DNA from: Pseudomonadota bacterium
Lineage (GTDB): Bacteria; Pseudomonadota; Gammaproteobacteria; Steroidobacterales; Steroidobacteraceae
Assembly: GCA_023457495.1 (NCBI GenBank)
Contig: JAEWLQ010000082.1
Coordinates: forward strand, 74,811-138,810
Direction of reading: 5' to 3'
Length of the DNA stretch: 64,000 bases
This document shows, in pieces, positions 54,331 through 63,531 of the stretch. Under the pieces are notes generated by a model that searched no databases, was not told where the DNA came from, and saw only the letters and a program-made list of their open reading frames with translations. Made by a program: the position numbers and the translations under genes. Each line of letters starts with the position of its first letter. The stretch's first letter is position 1.

Positions 54331-54807
54331 GTGCAGATCTTCCCCCATCTACTCGCCTTGTCCGTGCTCACGCTTGCAAGCGGAGCCTCATCCGCACAGA
54401 GCGTGCCGCCCCCTAAGTCGTCGCAAGCGTATCGTGACTGTGTTGCATTGGCCGAGCCCATATTCATCACGATGGGTTTCTTCTACAGGAAGATGAAATC
54501 GGACGGAGTCACTGTCGAAAAGATCCGTGAAAGCTGCGATCGCCCAGGGCCGTACAGCGATAACGGAGAGGCCAAGGCGTGGAAGCGAGAGAACCTCGGT
54601 CATTTCCGCGCGGCCTGGACCAAGACGATCGACGAGTACAATCCCCTCATCGCAAGACACGTTGATGGCTTGCAGAAACTTCGTGCCGAGGGTGATGCGA
54701 AGAAGATCGCTGACAAGGAAGCGATAATTGCCCAAATGAGAGAGGACGTGCGAAACGCATACCGCGCCCTGGATATCGTTGATCGGGAATTCGGGGCCGC
54801 GCCCTGA
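54331..54807 (+). CDS. Small secreted protein of unknown function
   Basis: This 158-residue protein starts at GTG 54331, seven bases after AGGAG. The first 22 residues (MQIFPHLLALSVLTLASGASSA) are a signal peptide with cleavage after SSA. The mature part is helical and charged, with two cysteines (in YRDCVAL and RESCDRP) that could form one disulphide, and a C-terminal coiled-coil-like stretch KLRAEGDAKKIADKEAIIAQM. I do not recognise a family. Its codon use and lower G+C differ from its neighbours and hint at recent transfer together with the non-coding stretch upstream. Confidence 0.72.
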   Translation: MQIFPHLLALSVLTLASGASSAQSVPPPKSSQAYRDCVALAEPIFITMGFFYRKMKSDGVTVEKIRESCDRPGPYSDNGEAKAWKRENLGHFRAAWTKTIDEYNPLIARHVDGLQKLRAEGDAKKIADKEAIIAQMREDVRNAYRALDIVDREFGAAP

Positions 54808-54841
54808 GCGCGAGCGCAAGCCTGTAGTCGAAGAGTGAAGA

Positions 54842-54916
54842 TGGTGGGCGGTACAGGGCTTGAACCTGTGACCCCTGCCGTGTGAAAGCAGTGCTCTACC
54901 GCTGAGCTAACCGCCC
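54842..54916 (-). tRNA. tRNA-Val (anticodon CAC)
   Basis: Read on the minus strand, the 75-base sequence folds as a full cloverleaf: acceptor GGGCGGT/ACCGCCC, D arm GCTC...GAGC, anticodon stem CTGCT/GGCAG with loop TTCACAC (anticodon CAC), and T arm with GTTCAAGC. The 3' CCA is encoded at 54842-54844. Confidence 0.96.
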
Positions 54917-54948
54917 GCCGGGACTGACGTCCTTCCGAGAGGGGCGAG

Positions 54949-54977
54949 AGTCTAAAGACCGCCCGGAGCCGAATCAA
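54949..54977 (-). promoter_or_regulatory. Putative sigma-70 promoter of tRNA-Val
   Basis: On the minus strand TTGATT (54977-54972) and TAGACT (54954-54949) are 17 bases apart, ending 32 bases before the tRNA 5' end. The discriminator that follows is G+C rich, as for stringently controlled stable RNA promoters. Confidence 0.6.
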
Positions 54978-55076
54978 ATGGAGGTTTCGGGCGGTCGGCC
55001 CGGCGATTCCCGGAATCCCGGCCCGGTACCCGCGAATGCTACGATTCGCGCCCCCAAAAAGGCCGGTCCCACGCCC

Positions 55077-56477
55077 ATGTCCACGCCCGTCGTCACCCGC
55101 TTCGCCCCGTCGCCCACCGGCATGCTGCACATCGGTGGGGTGCGCACGGCGCTGTTTTCCTGGCTGTACGCCCGGCGCATGCAGGGCCAGTTCATCCTGC
55201 GGGTGGAGGACACGGACCTCGAGCGCTCCACGCCGGAGGCGGTCAGGGTCATCCTCGAAGGCATGGCCTGGCTCGGCCTCGAACACGACCAGGGGCCGTA
55301 TTACCAGACGCAGCGCTTCGATCGCTATAAAGAGGTGATCGCGGACATGCTCAAGGCGGGCACGGCCTACCACTGCTACTGCAGCAAGGAAGAGCTCGAT
55401 GCGATGCGCGCCGACCAGCAGGCGCGCAAGGAAAAGCCGCGCTACGACGGCCGTTGCCGCCACGGCAAGGGACCGGGCCCCGCGAGCGGCCGGCAGCCGG
55501 TGGTGCGGTTCAAGAATCCGGAAGAGGGCGCGACCGTCGTGGAAGACGTCGTGCACGGCCCGGTCACGTTCCAGAACAAGGAACTCGACGACCTGATCAT
55601 CGCGCGCTCGGACGGCACGCCCACCTACAACTTCTGCGTGGTGGTCGACGACGCCGACATGGGCGTCACCCACGTGATCCGCGGTGACGATCACCTCAAC
55701 AACACGCCGCGCCAGATGAACATGCTGCTGGCGCTCGGCAAGACGCCGCCGGTGTACGCGCACGTGCCGATGATCCTGGGTCCGGACGGCGCGAAACTCT
55801 CCAAGCGCCACGGCGCGGTGAGCGTGCTCGAATACCAGGACCAGGGCTATCTACCCGAGGCGCTGCTGAACTACCTCGTGCGCCTCGGCTGGTCGCACGG
55901 CGACCAGGAGTACTTCACGCGCGACGAGATGATCGCGGCGTTCGACGTGCGCGACATCAACAAGTCGGCCTCGGCGCTCAACCCGGACAAGATGTTGTGG
56001 CTGAACCAGCAGCACATGGTGAAGGCGCAGCCCAAGGACATCGTGCCGCACCTGCGCTGGCACCTGGGGCGCCTCGGCATCTTCTCGCAGGACGATCAGC
56101 TCCTCGAGGGCATCATCCTCGCGCAGCGCGAGCGCGCGAAGACGCTCAAGGAGATGGCGGAGAACAGCCGCTTCTTCTTTGGCGATGAGGTGACGCTCGA
56201 TGCCAAGGCGGCGGACAAGCACCTGACGGCGGACTCGAAGTCCCTGCTGCGCGAGCTGAGCGCGCGCCTGGTGGCGCTGGAAAATTGGAGCGCGCCGGAT
56301 GTGCACGGCGCGCTCGAAAGTCTTGCGGCGGAGAAGGGTGTCGGGCTCGGCAAGATCGCCCAGCCGCTGCGCGTCGCGGTGACGGGCGGGACTATCTCGC
56401 CCCCCATCGACCAGACGCTCGCGCTGCTGGGCCACGAACGCACGCTGCAGCGACTGCAGCGGGCGCTCGCGCCCTGA
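55077..56477 (+). CDS. gltX: Glutamyl-tRNA synthetase
   Basis: This 466-residue class I synthetase charges tRNA-Glu. TRFAPSPTGMLHIGGVRTALF holds the HIGH-type motif (HIGG, normal for GltX), with the ATP-binding KMSKS-type motif as GAKLSKRHG; RVEDTDLERS and VIRGDDHLNNTPRQ are further conserved blocks. I use ATG 55077, giving the usual length; the frame continues upstream to 54978 without homology. The four-cysteine zinc site of E. coli GltX is only partly visible (YHCYCSKEE). It lies about 2 kb from the tRNA-Glu gene at 58430. It ends seven bases from the convergent lipoprotein gene. Confidence 0.96.
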   Translation: MSTPVVTRFAPSPTGMLHIGGVRTALFSWLYARRMQGQFILRVEDTDLERSTPEAVRVILEGMAWLGLEHDQGPYYQTQRFDRYKEVIADMLKAGTAYHCYCSKEELDAMRADQQARKEKPRYDGRCRHGKGPGPASGRQPVVRFKNPEEGATVVEDVVHGPVTFQNKELDDLIIARSDGTPTYNFCVVVDDADMGVTHVIRGDDHLNNTPRQMNMLLALGKTPPVYAHVPMILGPDGAKLSKRHGAVSVLEYQDQGYLPEALLNYLVRLGWSHGDQEYFTRDEMIAAFDVRDINKSASALNPDKMLWLNQQHMVKAQPKDIVPHLRWHLGRLGIFSQDDQLLEGIILAQRERAKTLKEMAENSRFFFGDEVTLDAKAADKHLTADSKSLLRELSARLVALENWSAPDVHGALESLAAEKGVGLGKIAQPLRVAVTGGTISPPIDQTLALLGHERTLQRLQRALAP

Positions 56478-56484
56478 CGCGAAT

Positions 56485-57981
56485 TTACGGAATGGTCTTC
56501 GTCGCGACGTTCGAGATGTCGCTCTCGAGCCCGCGCGAATTGACGGCGTACACGGCGAAGTACCACTGACCGGAAGTCAGGTTGCCCACCGTGTAGGTCG
56601 TAACACCCGCGGTGTTCACCGTGGCCGACTGATCCAGCGCGCTGGCCGCGCGGCCATACGCCACACGGTAGCCCGCGAGATCGGAGAGGGAGGAGCCGTC
56701 GGAGTTCGTCGTCGGGGCAGACCAGTTCAACACGGCCGTGCCGGAGGCGGTCTGCACCACCGCCAGCGAGAAGGCGGGCAACGTGGCGCTCGCCGTGCCA
56801 TCCGACACCGAAATGATGATGTTCGAGTAGCTTCCGACGTCTGTCGCTTGCGGCGTACCTGAGAGCCTGCCCGTCGACGCGCTGAACGTGGCCCAGGACG
56901 GGGCGTTCTGGATGCTGAAGGTCAGTGCGTTGCCATCGGGATCCGAGGCGGTCGGCTGGAAAGAATACGCCGTGAGCACGTTGACCGAGGTGAGCGGCGT
57001 GCCACCGATCGCCGGCGGCCGATTGGCGGCGGCGCTCACCAGGATGGTGAACGAAGGCAGCGACGCCGTGAGATTGCCGTCGGTCACCGTGATGGTGATG
57101 CGCGCCGACGTGCCAACGTTCGCCGCGGTGGGCGTGCCGCGGAGGCGGCCGGTGGACGTGTTGAATTCCATCCAGGACGGCTGGTTCTGGATCGAATACC
57201 GCAGCGTATTGCCGTCGGGATCGGAGCCGACGGGCTGGAAGCTGTACTGCGAACCCACCGTCACGCTGGTGGGCGGCGTTCCCGTGATGGTCGGCGGCCG
57301 GTTTTGCACCTGCGTTGCCGCCGATACGGTGATCGAGAACTGCAAGTCGGCGGTGGCCTGGCCATCACTGACGGTGATGATGATGTTGCCGGTGGAGCCG
57401 ACGTTGGCCGAGCCGGGAGTGCCGGTCAGCGCACCCGTGGCCGGGGTGAAGGTCAGCCAACTGGGGCGATTGGCGATGGAGTATGTGAGCGTGTCGCCGT
57501 TCGCATCGGCGCCCACGGGCGTGAAGGTGTACGACTGGTTCACGACGGCCGTGGTGGCCGGGGTACCCGAAATGGTCGGAGCCACGTTTCCGGGAGGCGG
57601 TGCCGACGAATTGCTGGTGACTTGAATCCGGAAGGGCGGAAGTTGCACCACCGCCTTGCTGTCGCTCACCTCGATCTGGATCGACTGGGTCATGCCGACG
57701 TTGGCTTCGTCGGGTGTGCCGCTGAGCGCGCCCGTCGAGGTGTTGAATGTTGCCCAGGACGGAACGTTCGTGGCATTGAACGTCAGGGGATCGCCATCCG
57801 GATCCACCGCCGTCGGCGTGAACGAATAGGGCGTTCCCGCGACCAGGGTCGTGGGTGGAGTGCCCGTAATATGGGGAGGAGTGTTTCTATCCAGGGAGGA
57901 GTCGCCCCCCTCGCTGCCGCAGCCGGCGAGCGCAAGTGATGCAAGGGTCAAGAATGCAATATGTTTGCCGCAGATTCGCAT
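56485..57981 (-). CDS. Lipoprotein with four Ig-like (He_PIG-type) repeats and a C-terminal FN3 domain
   Basis: This 498-residue protein starts MRICGKHIAFLTLASLALAGC, a lipoprotein signal (lipobox LAGC, Cys21). Four tandem repeats of about 90 residues follow, each with the pattern (P)xIxGTPxT...YSF.P...D.DG..L.(Y/F)...N.PSW..F...TG.L.GTP...VG.....I.VSDG, typical of putative-Ig/cadherin-like adhesion modules. The last 90 residues (LNWSAPTTNSDGSSLSDLAG onward, Y and W positions) fit a fibronectin type III domain. It should be anchored in the outer membrane and act in adhesion or glycan binding. A longer frame to 58095 starts upstream of the signal and is not used. Confidence 0.88.
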   Translation of the reverse strand: MRICGKHIAFLTLASLALAGCGSEGGDSSLDRNTPPHITGTPPTTLVAGTPYSFTPTAVDPDGDPLTFNATNVPSWATFNTSTGALSGTPDEANVGMTQSIQIEVSDSKAVVQLPPFRIQVTSNSSAPPPGNVAPTISGTPATTAVVNQSYTFTPVGADANGDTLTYSIANRPSWLTFTPATGALTGTPGSANVGSTGNIIITVSDGQATADLQFSITVSAATQVQNRPPTITGTPPTSVTVGSQYSFQPVGSDPDGNTLRYSIQNQPSWMEFNTSTGRLRGTPTAANVGTSARITITVTDGNLTASLPSFTILVSAAANRPPAIGGTPLTSVNVLTAYSFQPTASDPDGNALTFSIQNAPSWATFSASTGRLSGTPQATDVGSYSNIIISVSDGTASATLPAFSLAVVQTASGTAVLNWSAPTTNSDGSSLSDLAGYRVAYGRAASALDQSATVNTAGVTTYTVGNLTSGQWYFAVYAVNSRGLESDISNVATKTIP

Positions 57982-58298
57982 GTTCGGTCCTGTCAGAGTT
58001 CTGTCTAGGCCGAAACGCTTGGCGGCAGCTGGACTGACGGCAATACGGGCTTGACAACCGCTCGCTATTGCCGGCAACCCCGCTATCTGTGCCACCTAGG
58101 CGTTTCAGACCGGAAGCTTTGCGTCCCTGTCTCACAACAGGTTTGCCTTTACTTACGTTGCAGCGAGTTAAACGTGGCCAAAAACTTATTTCAACGTGTC
58201 GGGACTGGCCGACACGGGGGGACTCGGTAGGCTGAACGGAAACGGTCGGGCGACTGACAAACAATTTCCGGAGTTGTGATGAGTTTGCTTTCGTTTGC
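57982..58298. other. Gap upstream of the lipoprotein gene
   Basis: These 317 bases have no supported gene. The region must contain the lipoprotein promoter on the minus strand, but I do not see a well-spaced pair. Some short open frames on either strand lack ribosome sites or recognisable content. Confidence 0.4.
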
Positions 58299-58327
58299 TT
58301 GACATACCTCACAACCAACCGTAATTT
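58299..58327 (+). promoter_or_regulatory. Sigma-70 promoter of the tRNA-Ala/tRNA-Glu genes
   Basis: A consensus -35 TTGACA (58299-58304) is followed after exactly 17 bases by TAATTT (58322-58327), ending 14 bases before the tRNA-Ala 5' end. The discriminator GCCGCGCC is G+C rich, typical of stable RNA promoters under stringent control. Confidence 0.72.
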
Positions 58328-58341
58328 GCCGCGCCTCGCGT

Positions 58342-58417
<76 letters not shown>

Positions 58418-58429
58418 CGTCTCGATTGC

Positions 58430-58505
58430 GTCCCCATCGTCTAGAGGCCCAGGACATCGCCCTTTCACGGCGGTAACGGGGGTTCGAATCCCCCTGGGGA
58501 CGCCA
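58430..58505 (+). tRNA. tRNA-Glu (anticodon TTC)
   Basis: This 76-base cloverleaf has acceptor GTCCCCA/TGGGGAC, anticodon stem CGCC/GGCG with loop CTTTCAC (anticodon TTC), T arm GGGGGTTCGAATCCCCC, and an encoded CCA. It shares the promoter at 58299 with tRNA-Ala. The polysaccharide gene at 58598 begins 92 bases further on. Confidence 0.97.
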
Positions 58506-58597
58506 GCCCGAGCTTTGAGACGGAAGCCTCATTTGCGAGGTCTGGGCCGGCCTGCCTTCTGCTTCGGAGGCGTCGGGCCACCTACACTTGGCCTCAC

Positions 58598-59980
58598 ATG
58601 CGCATAGGTTTTTTCGGAGATTCTTGGCGGCCGGCCCTTCTGGCGCTCTGGTTAGCCGAGTCGGGAGCGGTTTTGATCGCGAGTCGCGTGGCGTGCCGCC
58701 TCGCGAACGGTCCTTCCGTGGATCCTCGCATCTACTGGATCCAGGCCGCCGTATTCGGCGGCTGCGTGATCCTGGCCATGGTCACGATGGGCCTGTTCAC
58801 GCGGCGCATGCGCGATCGCATGGCGGGCATCATCCTGCGAATCACGATTTCCGTGATCGCGGGCGGTGTGCTCTCGGCCCTGCTGCTCGCCATCTGGCCG
58901 CCGTACCGCTTCACCTTCCCCGCGTTCGTCTCGGCGATCGTGTTTTCCTGGGTTCTGCTGGTGGTGGTGCGCGCCATCGCACAGCGCATCATCGACGAGG
59001 ACATCTTCAAGCGGCGCGTGCTGGTGTTCGGCGCGGGTTCCAATGCGCTGCGCCTGGCGATGTTGCGCCGGCGCGCGGATCAGCGCGGCTTCAAGCTGAT
59101 CGGATTCGTGGCGGTCGACGACGAGGAAATCGCGGTGCCGCCCGAACGCGTGGTGAAATTCGAGAGCGGATTGTTCGAGTTCGCCCGGCGTGAGGGGATC
59201 GAGGAAATCGTGGTCGCCATGGATGACCGGCGCCGCAATTTCCCCCTGAAGGATCTCCTGGAATGCAGGCTCGCCGGCATCCTGATCTCCGAGCAGGTGA
59301 GTTTTCTCGAACGCGAGACCGGCAAGGTGCATCTCGAGGTGCTGAATCCGAGCTGGTTCATCTTCGGTGCGGGTTTCCGCCGCGACGGCATCCGCGTTAA
59401 TTCGGAGCGCGCCTTCGACCTGCTCGCGAGCGTGACGCTGTTGCTGCTCGCCTCGCCGGTCATTCTGCTGACCATCATCGCCATCAAGCTCACCGAGGGC
59501 CTCTCGGCGCCGATCTTCTACAGCCAGGCTCGCGTCGGCCTGAACGGCAGATTGTTCCGCGTGATCAAGTTCCGCAGCATGCGTCCCGACGCCGAGCGCA
59601 ACGGCGCCGTGTGGGCCAGCGCGAACGACGACCGCGTGACCCCCATCGGCAAGTACCTGCGCAAACTGCGCATCGACGAGCTTCCGCAGTTGTGGAACGT
59701 GCTGCGCGGAGACATGAGCTTCGTCGGGCCGCGTCCGGAACGTCCGGAGTTCGTCGCGAAGCTCGGCGAGAACATTCCTTACTACCGCGAGCGCCACAGC
59801 GTGAAGCCGGGTATCACCGGCTGGGCGCAGCTCTGCTACCCGTACGGCGCATCGGAGAAGGATGCCGTCGAAAAGCTGCAGTACGACCTGTTCTACGTGA
59901 AGAACCACGACCTGGTGTTCGACATCCTCATCCTGCTGCAGACGGTGGAAGTGATCCTGTTCAAGAAGGGAGCGCGCTGA
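58598..59980 (+). CDS. Polyprenyl glycosylphosphotransferase, exopolysaccharide initiator (WcaJ/EpsB-like)
   Basis: This 460-residue membrane enzyme has four to five N-terminal helices and a CoA-binding-like Rossmann segment (RVLVFGAGSNALRL). A C-terminal bacterial sugar transferase domain follows: a helix LLASVTLLLLASPVILLTIIAIKL, KFRSMRPDAE, RIDELPQLWNVLRGDMSFVG and RHSVKPGITGWAQ. It would transfer a hexose-1-phosphate to undecaprenyl phosphate and start the repeat unit. It resembles the EpsB group seen in XrtA/PEP-CTERM clusters, although no exosortase is in view. Its stop overlaps the next ATG by one base (TGATG), linking it to the amidotransferase. Confidence 0.92.
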   Translation: MRIGFFGDSWRPALLALWLAESGAVLIASRVACRLANGPSVDPRIYWIQAAVFGGCVILAMVTMGLFTRRMRDRMAGIILRITISVIAGGVLSALLLAIWPPYRFTFPAFVSAIVFSWVLLVVVRAIAQRIIDEDIFKRRVLVFGAGSNALRLAMLRRRADQRGFKLIGFVAVDDEEIAVPPERVVKFESGLFEFARREGIEEIVVAMDDRRRNFPLKDLLECRLAGILISEQVSFLERETGKVHLEVLNPSWFIFGAGFRRDGIRVNSERAFDLLASVTLLLLASPVILLTIIAIKLTEGLSAPIFYSQARVGLNGRLFRVIKFRSMRPDAERNGAVWASANDDRVTPIGKYLRKLRIDELPQLWNVLRGDMSFVGPRPERPEFVAKLGENIPYYRERHSVKPGITGWAQLCYPYGASEKDAVEKLQYDLFYVKNHDLVFDILILLQTVEVILFKKGAR

Positions 59981-61917
59981 TGTGCGGCCTGGCCGGCATC
60001 GCGCGCATTTCGGGCGACGCGCCCATCGCGCGCGCGGAGCTCGAATCGATGATCCATACGCTGGAGCATCGTGGACCGGACGGCTACGGCTTCCATGCGC
60101 CGGGCGACGTGGGGCTCGCGCACGCCCGTCTGTCGATCATCGATCTCTCGACGGGAGATCAACCGATCCACAACGAAGAAAAGACCGTGTGGACGGTGTT
60201 CAACGGCGAGATCTTCAACTACATCGAGTTGCGCAACGAGTTGCAGAAGGCGGGGCACCGCTTCTACACGACCTCGGATACCGAGGTCATCGTGCATGCC
60301 TATGAGCAGTACGGCGACGATTTCGTCGATCACCTGAACGGGCAGTTCGCCATCGCCATCTGGGACGATGCGCGCAAGCGTCTGGTGCTGGCGCGGGATC
60401 GCGCGGGCATCCGTCCCCTGTTCTTCACCGAGTCCCGCGGACGGCTGCTGTTCGCCTCGGAGATAAAGGCGCTGTTGGCGCTCGCCGAAGTGCCGCGCGA
60501 GCTCGATCCGCAGTCACTCGCGCAGGTGTTCACGTACTGGTCGCCGCTCGCCGACCGCACCGCTTTCAAGAACATCCGCTCGTTGCTGCCCGGGCAGCTG
60601 CTGGTGCTCGAGCGCGGGCGAATCTCGACACGCCGATACTGGGACTGGCAGTTCCCGGACGGGCGCATCGAGGCGACGCGCAGCGCCGAGGATTACGCCG
60701 AGGAGCTGCGGGCGCTGCTCATCGATGCCGTGCGCCTGCAACTGCGCGCCGACGTTCCGGTGGGCGCCTATCTGTCCGGCGGCCTCGATTCCTCGATCAT
60801 CACGTCGATCATCAAGAACTTCACCGACACTCCGCTGCGCACGTTCTCGCTGACATTCGAGGACGCCGAGTTCGACGAGAGCGCGCATCAGCAGGAGCTG
60901 GTGAACTACCTGGGCACGAACCACAGCGAGCTGAAGTGCCGCACCGCGGATATCGGCGCGGCGTTCCCCCGGGCCATCCGCCACACGGAGATCCCCGTGG
61001 TGCGCACCGCGCCCACGCCGATGATGCTGCTGTCCGGCAAGGTGCGCGCCGAGAACTACAAGGTGGTGCTGACGGGCGAGGGCGCCGACGAAGTGTTCGG
61101 CGGCTACGACCTGTTCAAGGAAGCGCGCATCCGGCGGTTCATGGCGCGCGCGCCGCAATCGAAGTGGCGCGGCCGCATCCTCGACCGCTTGTACGGCTAC
61201 CTGAAGAATTCGCCGGCCGCGAGCCCGGCCATGGCCTCGCGGTTCTTCAGCGAGGGCATCGAACACATCGGCGAGCCGTATTTCGCGCACGTGCCGCGCT
61301 GGACCACGACCCAGCGGGTGACGCGCTTCTTCTCGCCGGCCATGCAGGAGGCCGTGGGGCAGTGGGATCCGTACGCCGCGGTGAAGGCGACGCTCGCGCC
61401 GGGGATCGAGCGCTGGGGGCCGCTGGCGCGCGACCAGTACGTCGAGGCGCATACTCTCATGGCGGGCTATCTACTTTGCTCGCAGGGCGATCGCGTCGGC
61501 ATGGCGAATTCCATAGAAGGGCGCTTCCCGTTCCTCGACCACCGCGTCATCGAGTTCGCGAACCGGCTGCCGGCGCGCTACAAGATCAACGGCCTCACCG
61601 AGAAGTTCCTGCTGAAGAAGGCCATGCATGATTACCTCCCGCCGGGCGTGCGCAGCCGCACCAAACAACCTTACCGCGCCCCGGATTCGGCCAGCTTTTT
61701 TGTGAACGGTGTCGCACTGGACTATGTCGACGACGTACTCAGCCCGGCTTCGCTGGCGAGTGCGGGATACTTCGACCCCGGCGCGGTCGCGAAGCTCCTC
61801 GAAAAGAGCCGCCGCGGCAAGGTCATCGGTTTCGCCGACAACATGGCGTTCGTCGGTGTCCTCTCGACCATGCTGCTGCACCGGCAGTTCATCGAAAAAC
61901 GCGCAGTCGCGGCCTGA
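59980..61917 (+). CDS. Asparagine synthase-like amidotransferase of the EPS cluster
   Basis: This 645-residue protein has the same fold as the 22172 gene but is clearly diverged from it. Cys2 in MCGLAGIARI is the glutaminase nucleophile, and YLSGGLDSSII (about 266) is the synthetase PP-loop. GEGADEVFGGYDLF and RTKQPYRAP are family blocks. Such proteins recur in exopolysaccharide clusters with sugar-initiating transferases and probably amidate a carboxyl on the glycan or a carrier-bound acid rather than make asparagine. The ATG overlaps the upstream stop. An acyl ligase, ACP and NadE-like protein follow. Confidence 0.88.
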   Translation: MCGLAGIARISGDAPIARAELESMIHTLEHRGPDGYGFHAPGDVGLAHARLSIIDLSTGDQPIHNEEKTVWTVFNGEIFNYIELRNELQKAGHRFYTTSDTEVIVHAYEQYGDDFVDHLNGQFAIAIWDDARKRLVLARDRAGIRPLFFTESRGRLLFASEIKALLALAEVPRELDPQSLAQVFTYWSPLADRTAFKNIRSLLPGQLLVLERGRISTRRYWDWQFPDGRIEATRSAEDYAEELRALLIDAVRLQLRADVPVGAYLSGGLDSSIITSIIKNFTDTPLRTFSLTFEDAEFDESAHQQELVNYLGTNHSELKCRTADIGAAFPRAIRHTEIPVVRTAPTPMMLLSGKVRAENYKVVLTGEGADEVFGGYDLFKEARIRRFMARAPQSKWRGRILDRLYGYLKNSPAASPAMASRFFSEGIEHIGEPYFAHVPRWTTTQRVTRFFSPAMQEAVGQWDPYAAVKATLAPGIERWGPLARDQYVEAHTLMAGYLLCSQGDRVGMANSIEGRFPFLDHRVIEFANRLPARYKINGLTEKFLLKKAMHDYLPPGVRSRTKQPYRAPDSASFFVNGVALDYVDDVLSPASLASAGYFDPGAVAKLLEKSRRGKVIGFADNMAFVGVLSTMLLHRQFIEKRAVAA

Positions 61918-61960
61918 AGCCGCGGGTGTGTCCGGATCCACAGGGTAGGTAGACAGGTTC

Positions 61961-63514
61961 ATGCTTCTGCATCAGACATTGGAAGACTCGGCGCGCGACC
62001 ATGGCGCGAAGGTGGCGCTGGTCTGCGGCGCGCAGCGTTACACGTACGCCCAGATAGACGCGGAGGCCAACCGCCTGGCCGCCTTCCTGCGCGCGCGCGG
62101 CGTGAAGCGCGGCGATCGAGTCGCGACTTTCGTGGACAACGGCGTCGAGGCGGTGGTCGCCATCTACGCGGCGCTCAAATGCGGCGCGGTGTTCATGCCG
62201 ATCAACCCGCTCACGCGCAAGGACAAGCTCACCTACATGCTGAACGACGCGCGCGCCAGCGCGCTCGTGGCGCACGACATCCTCGCCTCGGAATTCATCG
62301 ACTCGCTGCAGGCTAACCAGTCCGTGCATACCTGCGTGGTGGTCGGCGAGGCAGACCTCGGTCCCGCCGCGGCCGCGCTCGGTTCGCGGCTGATCAAATA
62401 TCCGCAGGCCGTCAGCGGTCCCGCGCAGATCGCGCGCGAGCCCTGGGAACAGGAGACCATCGACCAGGATCTCGCGGGGCTCATCTATACCTCCGGTTCC
62501 ACGGGCGATCCGAAGGGCGTGATGCTCACGCACCTCAACATGGTGACCGCCGCGCGTTCCATCTCCACCTACCTCGGGCTGCGACACGACGACATCATCC
62601 TGTGCGCGCTGCCCATGGCCTTCGACTACGGTCTGTACCAGATACTCATGGGCGTGCTGAAGGGCGCGACCGTGGTGGTGGAGACCTCGTTCGCTTTCCC
62701 CGTGAAAGTGCTCGAGACCATGGTGCGCGAGAAGGTGACGGTATTCCCCGGCGTGCCCACCATGTTCTCGCTGCTCATGAACCTGAAGACGCTGCGCAGC
62801 TACGATCTGGCATCGCTGCGCGCCATCACCAACACCGCGGCGGCATTGTCCGAGGAACACATCCGCCAGTTGCGCGCGTTGTTCCCGCATGCGTTGCTGT
62901 TCTCGATGTACGGCCTCACAGAGTGCAAGCGCGTCACCTACCTGCCGCCCTCGCAGCTCGACATCCGCCCGACCAGCGTGGGCCGTGGCATGCCCAACGA
63001 GGAAGTCTGGCTGGTGGACGAAAACGGCAAGCGCCTGCCGGATGGCAGCACGGGCGAGCTGGTGATCCGCGGCAGCAATGTGATGCGCGGTTACTGGGAG
63101 AAACCCGCCGCCACGGCCGAGCGCCTCAAGCCGGGCCCCATACCGGGCGAGATGGTGCTGTACTCCGGCGACATTTTCCGCACCGACAGCGAAGGCTGGC
63201 TGTACTTCGTCGCGCGCAAGGACGACATCATCAAGAGCCGCGGTGAGAAGGTGAGCCCCAAGGAAGTGGAGAACATTCTCTACGGTCTCGAAGGCGTGCT
63301 CGAAGCCGCGGTCATCGGCGTGGACGATCCCATCCTCGGCCAGGCCGTGAAGGCGTTCGTGGTGCTCAAGGGTGACAAGACCTACACCGAGCGCGAGGTG
63401 ATCAAGTTCTGCCTCTCGCGCATGGAAAGTTTCATGGCGCCGAAGTACGTGCAGTTCGTCGCCGAGTTGCCGAAGACCAATACCGGCAAGATCAAGAAAA
63501 CCGGACTCGTTTGA
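61961..63514 (+). CDS. AMP-dependent acyl-CoA/acyl-ACP ligase
   Basis: This 517-residue adenylate-forming enzyme has LIYTSGSTGDPKGVMLTH (ATP loop), the adenine-binding SMYGLTE and ELVIRGSNVMRGYW, and the C-terminal catalytic lysine in NTGKIKK. It activates a carboxylic acid as an acyl-AMP and loads it onto CoA or, given the neighbouring gene, an acyl carrier protein. Its organisation resembles the exosortase-A-associated acyl-CoA ligase family. It follows the amidotransferase by 43 bases and precedes the ACP by 17. The acid substrate is unknown. Confidence 0.9.
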   Translation: MLLHQTLEDSARDHGAKVALVCGAQRYTYAQIDAEANRLAAFLRARGVKRGDRVATFVDNGVEAVVAIYAALKCGAVFMPINPLTRKDKLTYMLNDARASALVAHDILASEFIDSLQANQSVHTCVVVGEADLGPAAAALGSRLIKYPQAVSGPAQIAREPWEQETIDQDLAGLIYTSGSTGDPKGVMLTHLNMVTAARSISTYLGLRHDDIILCALPMAFDYGLYQILMGVLKGATVVVETSFAFPVKVLETMVREKVTVFPGVPTMFSLLMNLKTLRSYDLASLRAITNTAAALSEEHIRQLRALFPHALLFSMYGLTECKRVTYLPPSQLDIRPTSVGRGMPNEEVWLVDENGKRLPDGSTGELVIRGSNVMRGYWEKPAATAERLKPGPIPGEMVLYSGDIFRTDSEGWLYFVARKDDIIKSRGEKVSPKEVENILYGLEGVLEAAVIGVDDPILGQAVKAFVVLKGDKTYTEREVIKFCLSRMESFMAPKYVQFVAELPKTNTGKIKKTGLV

Positions 63515-63531
63515 TTTTCAGTGGAGTGACA

